Assembly: GCF_000717715.1 (NCBI RefSeq)
Contig: NZ_JOAI01000050.1
Coordinates: 33,109 to 97,108, forward strand
Source of the DNA: Streptomyces sp. NRRL B-24484
GTDB lineage: Bacteria > Actinomycetota > Actinomycetes > Streptomycetales > Streptomycetaceae
Direction of reading: 5' to 3'
DNA: 64,000 nt
The translations under genes were made by a program, and so were the position numbers. The notes beneath the pieces are model-generated. The model did not search any database and was not told where the DNA came from. It saw only the letters and a list, made by a program, of their open reading frames with translations. This document shows positions 37,175 to 47,018 of this stretch, in pieces. Positions within the stretch are counted from its first letter, which is position 1; each line of letters opens with the position of its first letter.

Positions 37175-37660
37175 TCAGCCGCGGCGCTCCGCGATCCGGT
37201 CGACCAGCCGGCGGTGCACCGTCTCGGGCAGCAGGTGCGAGACGTCGCCGCCGAGCGAGGCGACCTCCTTGACCAGCGTCGAGGAGAGGAAGCTGTAGGT
37301 CGGCGAGGTCGGCACGAAGAGCGTCTCGACCCCGCTGAGCCCGTGGTTCATCTGGGCCATCTGCAGCTCGTAGTCGAAGTCGCTGACCGCGCGCAGGCCC
37401 TTGATGATCGCCGGGATGCCGCGCTCCCGGCAGAAGTCGACCAGCAGGCCGTTGTGCGACTCGACCTTCACGTTGCCGAGCTTGGCGGTGGTCTCCTCGA
37501 TGAGCCCGATGCGCTCCTCGACGGTGAACATGCCCTGCTTGTTCTTGTTGATCAGGACGGCGACATGGACCACGTCGTAGAGCCGGGAGGCCCGCTCGAT
37601 GATGTCGAGGTGTCCGTTGGTGATGGGGTCGAAGGACCCCGGACAGACGGCGCGGCGCAT
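37175..37660 (-). CDS. coaD: Phosphopantetheine adenylyltransferase (CoaD)
   Basis: A 161-residue enzyme of coenzyme A synthesis that transfers AMP from ATP to 4'-phosphopantetheine. It has GSFDPITNGHLDIIERA with the nucleotidyltransferase GH motif near residues 8-18, VLINKNKQGMFTVEERIGLI, and the PTYSFLSSTLVKEVASLGGD ending. ATG at 37658-37660, 30 bases after the rsmD stop, a common rsmD-coaD pairing. Confidence 0.97.
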   Translation of the reverse strand: MRRAVCPGSFDPITNGHLDIIERASRLYDVVHVAVLINKNKQGMFTVEERIGLIEETTAKLGNVKVESHNGLLVDFCRERGIPAIIKGLRAVSDFDYELQMAQMNHGLSGVETLFVPTSPTYSFLSSTLVKEVASLGGDVSHLLPETVHRRLVDRIAERRG

Positions 37661-37690
37661 GTCGTGTGCTCCCTTGTGGGGTAACCGGTG

Positions 37691-38275
37691 CTACGAGTGT
37701 CGATCGGGCTCGTCGGCGGCGCGACCGTACCAGAGGGTGCCCTCGCCGTACCTGCGCGAGCGCAGCGCTTCGAAGCCCTCCGGCCAGCCGAACTCGCCAC
37801 CGCGGGTGCTGCGTTCCACGGTGACCAGAACGTCCTCCGCGATCCAGCCCCCGGCACGGAGTGTGATCAGCATCTCCCGCACCTGGTCGTCCGTCACCGA
37901 GTACGGCGGGTCCATGAACACCAGGTCGTACGGGACCGCCGGGGCGGGCCCGGCGATCACCCGCTCGGCCCGGTCGGCGCGCACCTCGGCGCCCGGCAGG
38001 CCCAGGGTGCGCACGTTCTCCCGGATCACCCGGGCGGCGCTCGCGTCCGACTCGACCAGCAGCGCGTGCTCCGCGCCGCGCGAGAGCGCCTCCAGGCCGA
38101 CCGCCCCCGACCCGCCGAACAGGTCGAGCATCCGCGCCCCGCGCACGGTGCCGCGCAGCGCCTCCAGCGTGGAGAACATCGCCTCCCGCGCCTTGTCGGA
38201 GGTGGGTCGGGTGGTCCGGCCGGGCGGTACGGCCAGCCGGCGGCCGCCGGCGGTGCCGGCGATGACGCGGGTCAT
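37691..38275 (-). CDS. rsmD: 16S rRNA (guanine(966)-N2)-methyltransferase RsmD
   Basis: A 194-residue SAM-dependent methyltransferase. It has VIAGTAGGRRLAVPPG at the start, the SAM motif MLDLFGGSGAVGLEALSRGA and the catalytic VFMDPPYSVTDDQ (DPPY). Length is typical. ATG at 38273-38275 with weak SD. Operon with coaD. Confidence 0.96.
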   Translation of the reverse strand: MTRVIAGTAGGRRLAVPPGRTTRPTSDKAREAMFSTLEALRGTVRGARMLDLFGGSGAVGLEALSRGAEHALLVESDASAARVIRENVRTLGLPGAEVRADRAERVIAGPAPAVPYDLVFMDPPYSVTDDQVREMLITLRAGGWIAEDVLVTVERSTRGGEFGWPEGFEALRSRRYGEGTLWYGRAADEPDRHS

Positions 38276-38400
38276 GGGGTGCGCGGTCCTCTCGTGCCTG
38301 TCGCTGCGGAGCCCCGCCGGCGGACCGCGGGGCTCCCCCATTCAAGCGTGCCGCGCGGCCGGACGCGCCACCCGGCCGCCGCCCCGCCCGGAGCGGTGCG

Positions 38401-38913
38401 TCACTCGGCGGCGGCGGCCGACCCCAGCAGCGCCGGCGAGGCGAACCGGGACCAGGACAGGCAGCCGTCCGGCGGGCAGTGCTCCGGACGGCGCGGGTCG
38501 TGGCCGAGCTCGCGGAGCTTGGTGCGGACGGAGTCCGGGGTGCGGCCGTAGCGGGCGGCGATCCGGGCGATCGTCTCGCCGTCGTGGAAGCGGCGGACGA
38601 GCTCCTCCTCGTGCTGCGGGACCCAGGGGGCGCCGTGGCCCGGGTACAGCTCGCGCAGCACGTCGCGGTCGGGGATCGGCTCGGCGACGTCGGCGACGAT
38701 CGCGAGGGCGCGCAGCGCCCGGTTGAGCGCGATCCGCAGGCTCGCGACGTCCTCCACCGGCAGCCGGAGCCGGCCGGAGGCGAACGGGGTGGCGGCCGCC
38801 CCCTCGCGCCAGCCGTTCAGGGTGAGGGTGACCTCGCGGTCGTCCTCGCTCGCGAGCTCGATCCGGAAGACCTTGTCGCCGAGCGGCAGTTCGTTGAGAT
38901 GGCGGAATGCCAT
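38401..38913 (-). CDS. Conserved hypothetical protein with HTH-like segment
   Basis: A 170-residue protein (MAFRHLNELPLGDKVFRIEL). The middle segment RFHDGETIARIAARYGRTPD, continuing to SVRTKLRELG, reads like a helix-turn-helix. The N-terminal half is a beta-rich domain of unknown type. No family with known function was recognised. ATG at 38911-38913 has a GGGGG run five bases upstream. Transcribed away from recG on the same strand, separated by 130 bases. Confidence 0.8.
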   Translation of the reverse strand: MAFRHLNELPLGDKVFRIELASEDDREVTLTLNGWREGAAATPFASGRLRLPVEDVASLRIALNRALRALAIVADVAEPIPDRDVLRELYPGHGAPWVPQHEEELVRRFHDGETIARIAARYGRTPDSVRTKLRELGHDPRRPEHCPPDGCLSWSRFASPALLGSAAAAE

Positions 38914-39048
38914 GGAGACCCCCAAGTGTCGTGCCGGGCAAGCCTGTTGGGAGTGCGCCCGAACAACACCATTCTCCCTCCGGGCACTGACAACCACCGG
39001 GGGCACGGGGCCGCCGGCGGGCCTGCCGGCGGCCTGCGGGGCCCTCCG

Positions 39049-41250
39049 TCAGCCCTTCTCCAGGTACTCGGCGCGGTCCTCGTCCAGCAGGCTCTCCAGG
39101 GCGGTGCGCAGATCGGGGTGGTCGGTGAGGTCCGGGTCGGCGGCGACCAGGCGGGTGGCCTCCTCGCGGGCGGTGGCGATGACGTCCTCGTCCGCCAGCA
39201 CGCTGAGCACCTTGAGCGAGGACTTCACACCCGACTGCGCCTGTCCGAGCACGTCGCCCTCGCGGCGCTGCTCCAGGTCGATCCGGGACAGCTCGAAGCC
39301 GTCCAGGGTGCCGGCCACCGCGTCCAGCCGGGCGCGGGCCGGGCTCGCCGCCGGCATGTCGCTGACCAGCAGGCAGAGCCCGGGCGCGCTGCCGCGCCCG
39401 ACCCGGCCGCGCAGCTGGTGCAGCTGCGAGACGCCGAAGCGGTCGGCGTCCATGATCACCATCACGGTGGAGTTGGGGACGTTGACACCGACCTCGATGA
39501 CGGTGGTGGCGACGAGCACGTCGACCTGCCCGGCCGCGAAGCGCTTCATGACGTCGTCCTTGGCCTCCGGGGCGAGCCGGCCGTGCAGGATCTCGATCCG
39601 CAGGCCGGCGAGCGGCCCCTTCGCGAGCATCCCCGCCGTCTCGACCACGGACATCGGCGGCCGGCGGTCGTCGCCCGCGGCGCCGACGTCCTCCAGGTCC
39701 TCCTCGGCCGCCTTCCGCTTCTTCCGGGGCTCCTCCGGCTCGTCGCCGATCCGCGGGCAGACCACGTACGCCTGGTGGCCCTTGCCGACCTCCTCGCGCA
39801 CCCGCTCCCAGGTGCGGGCGAGGAAGGTGGGCTTCTCGACGGCGGGCACCACGTGGCTGGAGATCGGCGAGCGGCCGGCCGGCAGCTGGTCGAGGACGGA
39901 GGTCTCCAGGTCGCCGAAGACGGTCATCGCGACCGTCCGCGGGATCGGCGTCGCCGTCATCACCAGCAGGTGCGGCGGCTGCTCGCCCTTGGCGCGCAGC
40001 GCGTCCCGCTGCTCGACGCCGAAGCGGTGCTGCTCGTCGACGACGACCAGGCCGAGGTCCTGGAACTGCACCTTGTCCTCGATCAGGGCGTGCGTGCCGA
40101 TGGTGATGCCGGCGTCGCCGCAGGCCATGTCGAGCATCGCCTGGCGGCGGGCGGGCACGCCCATGGAGCCGGTGAGCAGCACCACCTTGGTGCCGAGTTC
40201 GGAGCCGCCCAGCATGCCGCCCTCGGCGAGGTCGCCCATCATCTCCACGATCGAGCGGTGGTGCTGCTGGGCGAGCACCTCGGTGGGGGCGAGCATCACG
40301 GCCTGGCCGCCCGCGTCGACCACGCCGAGCATGGCGCGCAGCGCGACGAGGGTCTTGCCGGAGCCGACCTCGCCCTGCAGCAGCCGGTGCATCGGGTGCT
40401 CGCTCGCGACGTCGTCGAAGATCTCGGCGCAGACCTTCTGCTGACCGTCGGTCAGCCGGAACGGCAGCCGCGCGTCGAAGGCGTCGAGCAGGCCGCCGGG
40501 GCGGCGGTGCCGGGCGGTGGCGGACAGTGCGGAGTCGGCGGCGCGGCGGCGGGCGAGGGCGACCTGCAGCACGAAGGCCTCGTCCCAGCGCAGCCGGGCC
40601 TGGGCGCGTTCGCGGTCGGCCTGGGTGCGCGGCCGGTGGATCAGTTCGAGGGCCTCGGGCAGCGGGATCAGTCCGTGCGCGGCGCGCAGCTCGGCGGGCA
40701 GCGGTTCGCCGACGTCGGCGAGGTGCTTGTCCAGGGCGATCTCGACGCACTTGACCAGCTTCCAGCTGGGCATCTGGGCACTGGCCGGGTAGACCGGGAT
40801 GAGCCGGCCGGCGAAGGCGCTCGCGACGCCGCTGTCGGCGTCCTCGTCGAGCAGCTGGTAGTCGGGCGAGGCGAGCTGGCGGGTGCGGTTGAAGAGGCCG
40901 ACCTTGCCGGCGAACAGGCCCTGCGCGCCGGGGCGGAGGTCCTTCTGCCGCCAGCCCTGGTTGAAGAAGACGAGGGTGAGCCGGCTGCGCCCGTCGGTGA
41001 CGATCACCTCCAGCCGGTCGCCCTTGCGGCCGCGGAACGGGATCAGGGTGACCTTCTCGATCCGGGCGAGGACGGTGGCGTGCTCGTCCACCTCCAGCTC
41101 GTCGAGGCTGGTGAGCTGTCCGCGCTCGACGTACCGGCGCGGGTAGTGGTGCAGCAGGTCGCCGACCGTGCGCAGCTTGAGGGAGTCGGCGAGGACCTTG
41201 GCGGTGCGGTCGCCGACCAGCTTGGTCAGTGGTTCATCGAGAGCGCCCAT
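39049..41250 (-). CDS. recG: ATP-dependent DNA helicase RecG
   Basis: A 733-residue helicase that regresses stalled forks and branch-migrates Holliday junctions. An N-terminal wedge/OB region is followed by Walker A GEVGSGKTLVALRAML near residue 297, the DEQHRFG box near 407 and the motif VI QLRGRVGRG. An insert of acidic residues around EEPRKKRKAAEEDLED is seen between helicase motifs. ATG at 41248-41250 is preferred to the adjacent GTG at 41253. It lies 48 bases after the DAK-type gene. Confidence 0.97.
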   Translation of the reverse strand: MGALDEPLTKLVGDRTAKVLADSLKLRTVGDLLHHYPRRYVERGQLTSLDELEVDEHATVLARIEKVTLIPFRGRKGDRLEVIVTDGRSRLTLVFFNQGWRQKDLRPGAQGLFAGKVGLFNRTRQLASPDYQLLDEDADSGVASAFAGRLIPVYPASAQMPSWKLVKCVEIALDKHLADVGEPLPAELRAAHGLIPLPEALELIHRPRTQADRERAQARLRWDEAFVLQVALARRRAADSALSATARHRRPGGLLDAFDARLPFRLTDGQQKVCAEIFDDVASEHPMHRLLQGEVGSGKTLVALRAMLGVVDAGGQAVMLAPTEVLAQQHHRSIVEMMGDLAEGGMLGGSELGTKVVLLTGSMGVPARRQAMLDMACGDAGITIGTHALIEDKVQFQDLGLVVVDEQHRFGVEQRDALRAKGEQPPHLLVMTATPIPRTVAMTVFGDLETSVLDQLPAGRSPISSHVVPAVEKPTFLARTWERVREEVGKGHQAYVVCPRIGDEPEEPRKKRKAAEEDLEDVGAAGDDRRPPMSVVETAGMLAKGPLAGLRIEILHGRLAPEAKDDVMKRFAAGQVDVLVATTVIEVGVNVPNSTVMVIMDADRFGVSQLHQLRGRVGRGSAPGLCLLVSDMPAASPARARLDAVAGTLDGFELSRIDLEQRREGDVLGQAQSGVKSSLKVLSVLADEDVIATAREEATRLVAADPDLTDHPDLRTALESLLDEDRAEYLEKG

Positions 41251-41298
41251 CACGCCCTATTGGACACCACGGCGACGACACCGCGGGCCCGTGCGGGC

Positions 41299-42936
41299 TC
41301 ACTCCACGCCGATGAGCAGCAGCTCGGACTCCTGGCCGCCGTGGTAGACGACGGTGTCGACCTCGGGGCGCTGCCGCCGGGCGTGGGCGACGAGGTCCTC
41401 GGCGAGGTGCTCGGGGGCGTCGGCGCCGAGCACGAGGGTGACGAGTTCGCCGCCGGCGGCGAGCATCCGGTCGAGCAGGGTGCCGGCGGTCTCGGCGGTG
41501 TCGGTGCCGATGACGGCGACGTCGCCGTCGATCAGGCCGAGCATGTCGCCGGCCTGGCAGACGCCCGCCATCGTCCAGGACTCCCCCTCGGCGACGGCGA
41601 GTTCGGCGTGCCGGGTGGCGCCGGCCGCGGAGGTCATGGCGACCACGTCCTCGTCGAAGCGGCGGCCGGCGTCGTGGACGGCGAGCGCGGCGAGCCCCTG
41701 GACCGGGGAGCGGGTGGGCAGCACGGCGATCCGCAGGCCCTCCTCGCGCAGCTGGTCGGCGGCGGCGCCGGCGGCGGCGCGCAGCTCGGGGTCGTTGAGC
41801 AGCACGATCACCTCGCGCGCGGCGCAGCGGCGGACGGCGTCGGCGAGTTCGGCGCTGACCGGCGGGCGGTCGGGGTCGGCGTGCAGCACGGCGGAGCCGG
41901 CCTGCTCGCAGAGGTCGGCGAGGCCGTGGCCGCTGACGACGCTGAGCACCGCGCGGGCGGGGGCGGAGGACTCGGGGCGGCTGCCCGCGGCGCCGGCGCG
42001 GGCGGCCGCCTCGGCGAAGTGGGTGATCCGGATCCGGTAGGGCCGGCCCGCCTCGACGCCGGCCTCGACGGCGGCGCCCGCGTCGTCGACGTGCACGTGG
42101 ACGTTCCACAGGCCGTCGCCGCCGCCGACCACCAGGGAGTCGCCGAGGGCGGCGAGCCGGGTGCGCAGGGCGGGCATCGCGTCCTCGTCGGCCTCCAGCA
42201 GGTAGATGACCTCGAAGGCGGGGTGGCCGGGCAGCCGGGCGTGGCCCTCGCAGTCGTCGTGGTGGGCGGGGAGCGGCCGGACGGTCTCGTGGCGCAGCGC
42301 CATCGGCCCCATCGGGGTGTGGCCGAGGACGGTGTCGGCGAGCGCGCCGAGGACGGCGACCAGGCCGCGGCCGCCGGCGTCGACCACGCCGGCCTCGGCG
42401 AGGACGTCGAGCTGCTCGGGGGTGTGCTGGAGGGCGGCCCGGGCGGCGGTGCAGGCGGTGCGGGCGGTGTCGGCGAGGCTGCCGTCCTCGGCGGCGGCGG
42501 CGCGGGCGGCCTCGGCGGCGACGGTGAGCAGGGTGCCCTCGACCGGGTCGGCGACGGCCAGGTAGGCGGCCTCGGCGGCGCGCGGCAGGGCGCGGCGCAG
42601 GGCGGGGGCGTCGCCGCCGTCGGCCAGGCCCTCGGCGAGGCCGCGCAGCCACTGGGCGAGGATCACGCCGGAGTTTCCGCGGGCACCGATGAGCGCGCCG
42701 CGGGCCATCGCGGCGGTGACCGGGCCGAGGCCGTCGCCGTCGGCCGCCGGGTCGCCCGAGGCTTCCTCGGCGGCCTCGGTGGCGGCCTCGACGGTGAGGT
42801 AGAGGTTGGTGCCGGTGTCGCCGTCCGGGACGGGGTAGACGTTGAGCGCGTCGATCTCCTCCCGGGCCTGGCCGAGGGCGGTCAGCGCCAGGCGGCACCA
42901 GGTGCGGACGGCCGTGGCGTCGAGCGTGTCCAGCAC
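41299..42936 (-). CDS. DAK2-domain FakA/YloV-like protein
   Basis: A 545-residue protein. The N-terminal DAK2 kinase-like domain has ALNVYPVPDGDTGTNLYLT and GALIGARGNSGVILAQWLRG, which bind ADP-Mg; the C-terminal part (from ~residue 300) resembles the FakA middle/C domains. FakA is the ATP-binding subunit of bacterial fatty acid kinase, working with a FakB protein; a role in using exogenous fatty acids is inferred. The GTG at 42934-42936 has GGAGG seven bases upstream. It lies upstream of recG, as in Firmicutes (yloV-recG). Confidence 0.9.
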   Translation of the reverse strand: MLDTLDATAVRTWCRLALTALGQAREEIDALNVYPVPDGDTGTNLYLTVEAATEAAEEASGDPAADGDGLGPVTAAMARGALIGARGNSGVILAQWLRGLAEGLADGGDAPALRRALPRAAEAAYLAVADPVEGTLLTVAAEAARAAAAEDGSLADTARTACTAARAALQHTPEQLDVLAEAGVVDAGGRGLVAVLGALADTVLGHTPMGPMALRHETVRPLPAHHDDCEGHARLPGHPAFEVIYLLEADEDAMPALRTRLAALGDSLVVGGGDGLWNVHVHVDDAGAAVEAGVEAGRPYRIRITHFAEAAARAGAAGSRPESSAPARAVLSVVSGHGLADLCEQAGSAVLHADPDRPPVSAELADAVRRCAAREVIVLLNDPELRAAAGAAADQLREEGLRIAVLPTRSPVQGLAALAVHDAGRRFDEDVVAMTSAAGATRHAELAVAEGESWTMAGVCQAGDMLGLIDGDVAVIGTDTAETAGTLLDRMLAAGGELVTLVLGADAPEHLAEDLVAHARRQRPEVDTVVYHGGQESELLLIGVE

Positions 42937-43261
42937 CAGGTCTCCTCCGGGTGAACGCCACGGGAGCGCCCGCCGGCGCGGGGGCTGCCGGAGGCGGTGG
43001 CGGTGGGGCGATGCTGGCAGGTTATCGGGGCCGGGCGGGGGCGTCGCGGCCGGGAGCGTCCGCGGCCCGCGCGCCGCCCGGGCACGATCACCGGCACCGA
43101 CATGGTAGTTTCGTAGCTCGGGAGCAGGCGTTGTATGCTCTCCCGGTTGCCCGGAACGACCCGGGCTCACCCCTTGATCCGATTCGCCCCACGTGCGTGG
43201 TGTCGGTGGGTTCAGCCGGGGTTTTCGAACGTACCTGATCTGAAGTCTTGGAGTGACTCCT
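42937..43261. other. Divergent intergenic region, FakA-like gene / rpmB
   Basis: About 325 bases with no gene. It presumably contains both promoters. For rpmB, TTCGTA (43110-43115) and TATGCT (43134-43139), 18 bases apart, are possible but weak -35/-10 elements. No strong hairpin. Confidence 0.4.
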
Positions 43262-43447
43262 GTGGCTGCCAACTGCGACGTCTGCGGCAAGGGGCCGGGC
43301 TTCGGCAACAGCATCTCCCACTCTCACCGCCGTACCCCCCGTCGTTGGAACCCCAACATCCAGACGGTGCGCGCTGTGATTGGGCGGACGCCGAAGCGGC
43401 TCAACGTCTGCACCTCGTGCATCAAGGCCGGTAAGGTCTCGCGCTGA
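43262..43447 (+). CDS. rpmB: 50S ribosomal protein bL28
   Basis: A 61-residue bL28: [20 protein letters not shown], then [15 protein letters not shown] and [12 protein letters not shown]. The two CxxC pairs mark the zinc-binding form, as opposed to the Zur-controlled cysteine-free paralogues. GTG at 43262 has GGAG eight bases upstream. Followed by a terminator. Confidence 0.97.
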   Translation: MAANCDVCGKGPGFGNSISHSHRRTPRRWNPNIQTVRAVIGRTPKRLNVCTSCIKAGKVSR

Positions 43448-43477
43448 CGCGCAGACCGGTAAGCCGGTCCTCCGGAC

Positions 43478-43505
43478 AGCCGATCCACCCTCGGGTGGGT
43501 CGGCT
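43478..43505 (+). terminator. rpmB terminator
   Basis: A 12-bp stem (AGCCGATCCACC with one G-U pair) and a four-base loop, followed by TTTCCTGCTTCT. It lies 30 bases after the rpmB stop. Confidence 0.8.
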
Positions 43506-43534
43506 TTCCTGCTTCTCCCGCCCGTTCCGGCATG

Positions 43535-43584
43535 CCGCCGCACCCGTGCGGGGGCCGTGGCCGGCCCCCGCACGGGTGCGGCGG
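43535..43584 (-). terminator. thiD terminator
   Basis: A near-perfect 23-bp stem (core CCGCACCCGTGCGGGGGCCG and its complement) with a 4-base loop directly abutting the thiD stop codon. It may also back up rpmB termination. Confidence 0.8.
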
Positions 43585-44415
43585 TCAGCCGCGGGTGCGC
43601 CAGCCGTGGTCGACCGGGCCGATCCCGGCACCCAGCGCGAAGCCGGCCGCGATCGCCCCGGTGACGTAGGCCTTGGCGGCCCCGACGGCCTCCGGCACCT
43701 CGCTGCCCTTGGCGAGCTCGGCGGCGATCGCGCTGGCCAGGGTGCAGCCCGTGCCGTGGGTGTGCCGGTTGTCGTAGCGCGCGGCCCGGTACCAGTGGCG
43801 TTCCCCGTCGGCGCCGGCCAGCAGGTCGACGGCCTCGCCGGCCAGGTGGCCGCCCTTGACGAGGGCCCAGCGCGGGCCGAGCGCGAGCACCGCCTCGGCC
43901 GCGGCCGGCAGGTCCTTCTCGTCCTCGACGACGACCCCGGTGAGCTGCGCCACCTCGTGCAGGTTGGGGGTGGCGACCGTCGCGACCGGCAGCAGCAGCT
44001 CGCGGACGGTGGCGACCGCCTCGGCGGCGAGCAGCGCGTCCCCGTGCTTGGACACCCCGACCGGGTCGACCACGACCGGCGCACCGACGTCGGCGAGCAG
44101 TTCGGAGACCGTCCCGACCAGCTCGACCGAGGCCAGCATGCCGGTCTTCACGGCCTGCACGCCGATGTCGTCGACCACGCTGCGGAACTGCGCGCGGACG
44201 GCCTCCGCGGGCAGCTCCCAGTAGCCCTGGACGCCGAGCGAGTTCTGCGCGGTCACGGCGGTGATCACGCTCATCCCGTGCACGCCGAGCGCGAGCATCG
44301 CCTTCAGGTCGGCCTGGATCCCGGCGCCGCCGCCGCTGTCCGATCCGGCCACCGTGAGCACACGGGGCGGGGCGGCGGGGCCGGCGGGCACGGGGGTCGG
44401 TTCAGTCGGAGCCAT
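43585..44415 (-). CDS. thiD: Hydroxymethylpyrimidine/phosphomethylpyrimidine kinase ThiD
   Basis: A 276-residue ribokinase-fold kinase making HMP-diphosphate for thiamine synthesis. It has [20 protein letters not shown], the conserved [11 protein letters not shown] and the anion-hole [19 protein letters not shown] with the catalytic Cys. ATG at 44413-44415. Separated by 25 bases from pfkA, with thiL just beyond, so two thiamine genes lie close together. Confidence 0.95.
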   Translation of the reverse strand: MAPTEPTPVPAGPAAPPRVLTVAGSDSGGGAGIQADLKAMLALGVHGMSVITAVTAQNSLGVQGYWELPAEAVRAQFRSVVDDIGVQAVKTGMLASVELVGTVSELLADVGAPVVVDPVGVSKHGDALLAAEAVATVRELLLPVATVATPNLHEVAQLTGVVVEDEKDLPAAAEAVLALGPRWALVKGGHLAGEAVDLLAGADGERHWYRAARYDNRHTHGTGCTLASAIAAELAKGSEVPEAVGAAKAYVTGAIAAGFALGAGIGPVDHGWRTRG

Positions 44416-44439
44416 GCCCGACAACCTACCGGGGAGGCC

Positions 44440-45465
44440 TCAGAGCACGGCCTCCGACTCCAGCCAGCGGTACTCGGGGACGGTCTTGAGTTCCCGCACC
44501 CCGTCGGCGATCGGCAGCAGTTCGACCTCGCTGCCGCGCAGGGCCGTGAAGTGTCCGAAGGCGCCCTTGTGGACGGCCTCGACGGCGTGCCAGCCGAAGC
44601 GGGTGGCGAGGGCCCGGTCGCGGGCGGTCGGGCAGCCGCCGCGCTGGGTGTGGCCGAGGATCACCGGCCGGGCCTCGGTGCCGAGGATGTCCTCCAGCTC
44701 GCGGGCGAGCTTGTTGCCGATGCCCCCGAAGGTCTGGTGCCCGTACTGGTCGACGCCGCCGTGGTCGAAGCGCAGCGTGCCGGGCATCGGCCGGGCGCCC
44801 TCGGCGACGGCGATGATGGCGAACTTCTTGCCGCGCCGGAAGCGTTCCTCGACCATCCGCGCCACGGCCTCGATGTCGAACGGCTTCTCCGGGATCAGGA
44901 TGCCGTGGGCGCCGCCGGCCATGCCCGCGGTGAGGGTGATCCAGCCGGTGTGCCGTCCCATCAGCTCCACCACCATCACCCGCTGGTGCGACTCGGCGGT
45001 GGTCTTCAGCCGGTCGATCGCCTCGGTGGCGACGTGCACGGCGGTGTCGAAGCCGAAGGTGACGTCGGTGGCGTCGATGTCGTTGTCGATGGTCTTGGGC
45101 ACGCCGACCACGGGCAGCCCGGCGTCGCTGAACATCCGGGCGGCGGTCAGCGTGCCCTCGCCGCCGATGGTGATCAGGGCGTCGATGCCGAGGGCCCCGG
45201 CGAGTTCGCGGCTCTCCCGGACGGCCTGCTCGATGCGGTCCCGCCGCACCCGCGCGGAGCCGAGCACGGTGCCGCCGAGGGTGAGCAGGCCGGTCACGTC
45301 GTCGTGCGAGACGGTGCGGGCCCGGCCCTCGATCAGGCCGAGGAAGCCGTCCTCGATGCCGACGATCTCGTCGCCGTGCACGTCGGTGCCGCGGTGGACG
45401 ATCGAGCGGATGACCGCGTTGAGGCCGGGGCAGTCGCCGCCGCTGGTGAGGACGCCGATACGCAT
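44440..45465 (-). CDS. pfkA: 6-phosphofructokinase
   Basis: A 341-residue group III-type phosphofructokinase. The start [20 protein letters not shown] carries the phosphate loop; IGGEGTL has Gly at the site that decides ATP rather than pyrophosphate use, while VPKTIDNDI has the Lys typical of PPi enzymes, the mixed pattern known for actinomycete ATP-dependent enzymes. [10 protein letters not shown] and [10 protein letters not shown] complete the site. ATG at 45463-45465 has GGAG a dozen bases upstream. Acts in glycolysis. Confidence 0.95.
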   Translation of the reverse strand: MRIGVLTSGGDCPGLNAVIRSIVHRGTDVHGDEIVGIEDGFLGLIEGRARTVSHDDVTGLLTLGGTVLGSARVRRDRIEQAVRESRELAGALGIDALITIGGEGTLTAARMFSDAGLPVVGVPKTIDNDIDATDVTFGFDTAVHVATEAIDRLKTTAESHQRVMVVELMGRHTGWITLTAGMAGGAHGILIPEKPFDIEAVARMVEERFRRGKKFAIIAVAEGARPMPGTLRFDHGGVDQYGHQTFGGIGNKLARELEDILGTEARPVILGHTQRGGCPTARDRALATRFGWHAVEAVHKGAFGHFTALRGSEVELLPIADGVRELKTVPEYRWLESEAVL

Positions 45466-45636
45466 GGTGGCCTGGTCTCCCTGGGGCGGGGCGGCCCCGA
45501 GTCGGTGGCGTCCGGGCCGGTCGGCACCGGGCGGCCGGGCCGGACGGGTCGGCCGCCCCGGCACCACCGGCAAGACTACGCGCTGCAACCGTGCCGGGAG
45601 CCCCACCGCGCCAGGCCCGGACTCACCCGTCCGGGG

Positions 45637-46605
45637 TCACTCGGCGGCGAAGTGGTCCCAGCCGCCGACCCGCTCCCAGGGCGCCCCGTCGACGGTGACC
45701 CGGCCGCCGCGGCCGGGCCGGGCGGTGCGGACGACCTCGCCGACCACCCGCCACCGGGCGGGCAGCTGAACGCTCTTGGGGAAGGTCGCCACGATGGCGT
45801 GGTCCTCGCCGCCGGAGAGCACCCACAGCAGCGGGTCCACGCCGACCGCCTGCCCGATGTCGGCCATCTGCGCGGGGACGTCGAAGTCGGCGGCACGCAG
45901 GTCGATGTCCACGCCGCTGGCCGCGGCGACGTGCCCGAGGTCGGCCACCAGGCCGTCGCTGACGTCGACCATCGAGGTGGCGCCCAGGTCGGCGGCGGCC
46001 GGGCCCGCGTGGTACGGCGGTTCGGGACGGCGGTGCGCCTCGACGAAGGCCCGCGGCGAGCGGAAGCCCCGCTGGAGGACCGTCAGTCCGGCCGCGGACC
46101 AGCCCAGCCAGCCGGTGACGGCGACCACGTCGCCCACCTGGGCGCCGGAGCGCAGCACCGGGCGGCGGCCCTGCAGGTCGCCGAGGGCGGTGATGGCGAG
46201 GGTCACGGCGTCGCCGCGCACCACGTCGCCGCCGACGACGGCGGCGCCGGCCACCTTGCACTCGTCGCGCAGCCCGTCCATCAGCTCGGTGGCCCAGGTC
46301 GCGGGCAGGTCGGCCGGGGCGACGAAGCCGAGCAGGATCGCGGTCGGCACGGCACCCATCGCGGCCACGTCGGCGAGGTTCTGCGCGGCGGACTTGCGGC
46401 CCACGTCGTAGGCGGTGGACCAGTCCCGGCGGAAGTGCCGGCCCTCGATCAGCACGTCGGTGGTGGCCACCACGCGGCCGTCGGGGGCCTTCACCACGGC
46501 CGCGTCGTCGCCGGGGCCGAGGTCGACGGCCGGTGTCGGCTCCAGCCGGGCGGTGAGCTCCCTGATGAGTCCGAACTCGCCGAGCTCGCCCACGGTCCCC
46601 TGCAT
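45637..46605 (-). CDS. thiL: Thiamine-monophosphate kinase ThiL
   Basis: A 322-residue kinase that forms thiamine diphosphate, the active cofactor. It has [45 protein letters not shown] and [15 protein letters not shown], the metal-binding Asp set of the PurM/ThiL fold. ATG at 46603-46605. Divergent from the Lrp-type gene by 160 bases. Confidence 0.96.
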   Translation of the reverse strand: MQGTVGELGEFGLIRELTARLEPTPAVDLGPGDDAAVVKAPDGRVVATTDVLIEGRHFRRDWSTAYDVGRKSAAQNLADVAAMGAVPTAILLGFVAPADLPATWATELMDGLRDECKVAGAAVVGGDVVRGDAVTLAITALGDLQGRRPVLRSGAQVGDVVAVTGWLGWSAAGLTVLQRGFRSPRAFVEAHRRPEPPYHAGPAAADLGATSMVDVSDGLVADLGHVAAASGVDIDLRAADFDVPAQMADIGQAVGVDPLLWVLSGGEDHAIVATFPKSVQLPARWRVVGEVVRTARPGRGGRVTVDGAPWERVGGWDHFAAE

Positions 46606-46765
46606 CTGCCGTCCTCTCGAATCAACCGGCGCGGTCCTCGCGCGCCCCCGCGCGCAGCGTACGCCCTCGGGCCCTGCAGAAGTCTCCCCTCCCCGGGGAG
46701 GGGCGCGGTAGCGTGGTGATCGGACTGACGGCCAGCCCACCCCCCCAGCCGCCTGGAGGTCTCCC

Positions 46766-46999
46766 GTGGTACAGGCGTACATCCTGATCCAGACCGAAGT
46801 GGGCAAGGCCACCGCGGTCGCCGAGTCCATCGCGAAGATCGAAGGCGTCGTCCAGGCCGAGGACGTCACCGGCCCGTACGACGTGATCGTGCGCGCCGAG
46901 GCCGGGTCCATCGACGACCTGGGCCGGCTGGTGGTCGCCCAGGTGCAGCAGATCGAGGGCATCACGCGCACGCTGACCTGTCCGGTGGTGCGCCTGTAG
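46766..46999 (+). CDS. Lrp/AsnC ligand-binding domain protein without HTH
   Basis: A 77-residue stand-alone RAM/AsnC effector domain: VQAYILIQTEVGKATAVAES, then GPYDVIVRAEAGSIDDLGRL. It lacks the DNA-binding domain of Lrp regulators. Single-domain members may bind amino acids or pair with full-length Lrp proteins. GTG at 46766 has GGAGG six bases upstream. It is co-oriented with the DUF3515 gene 19 bases later. Confidence 0.92.
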   Translation: MVQAYILIQTEVGKATAVAESIAKIEGVVQAEDVTGPYDVIVRAEAGSIDDLGRLVVAQVQQIEGITRTLTCPVVRL

Positions 47000-47018
47000 G
47001 CGCGGATACCATCGGCGG

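Noticed and set aside
38479..42954. A 1491-residue plus-strand open frame opposite recG and the DAK gene
   Set aside because: Antisense to two well-supported genes, Gly/Val/Asp-rich as expected for a GC shadow, no motif.
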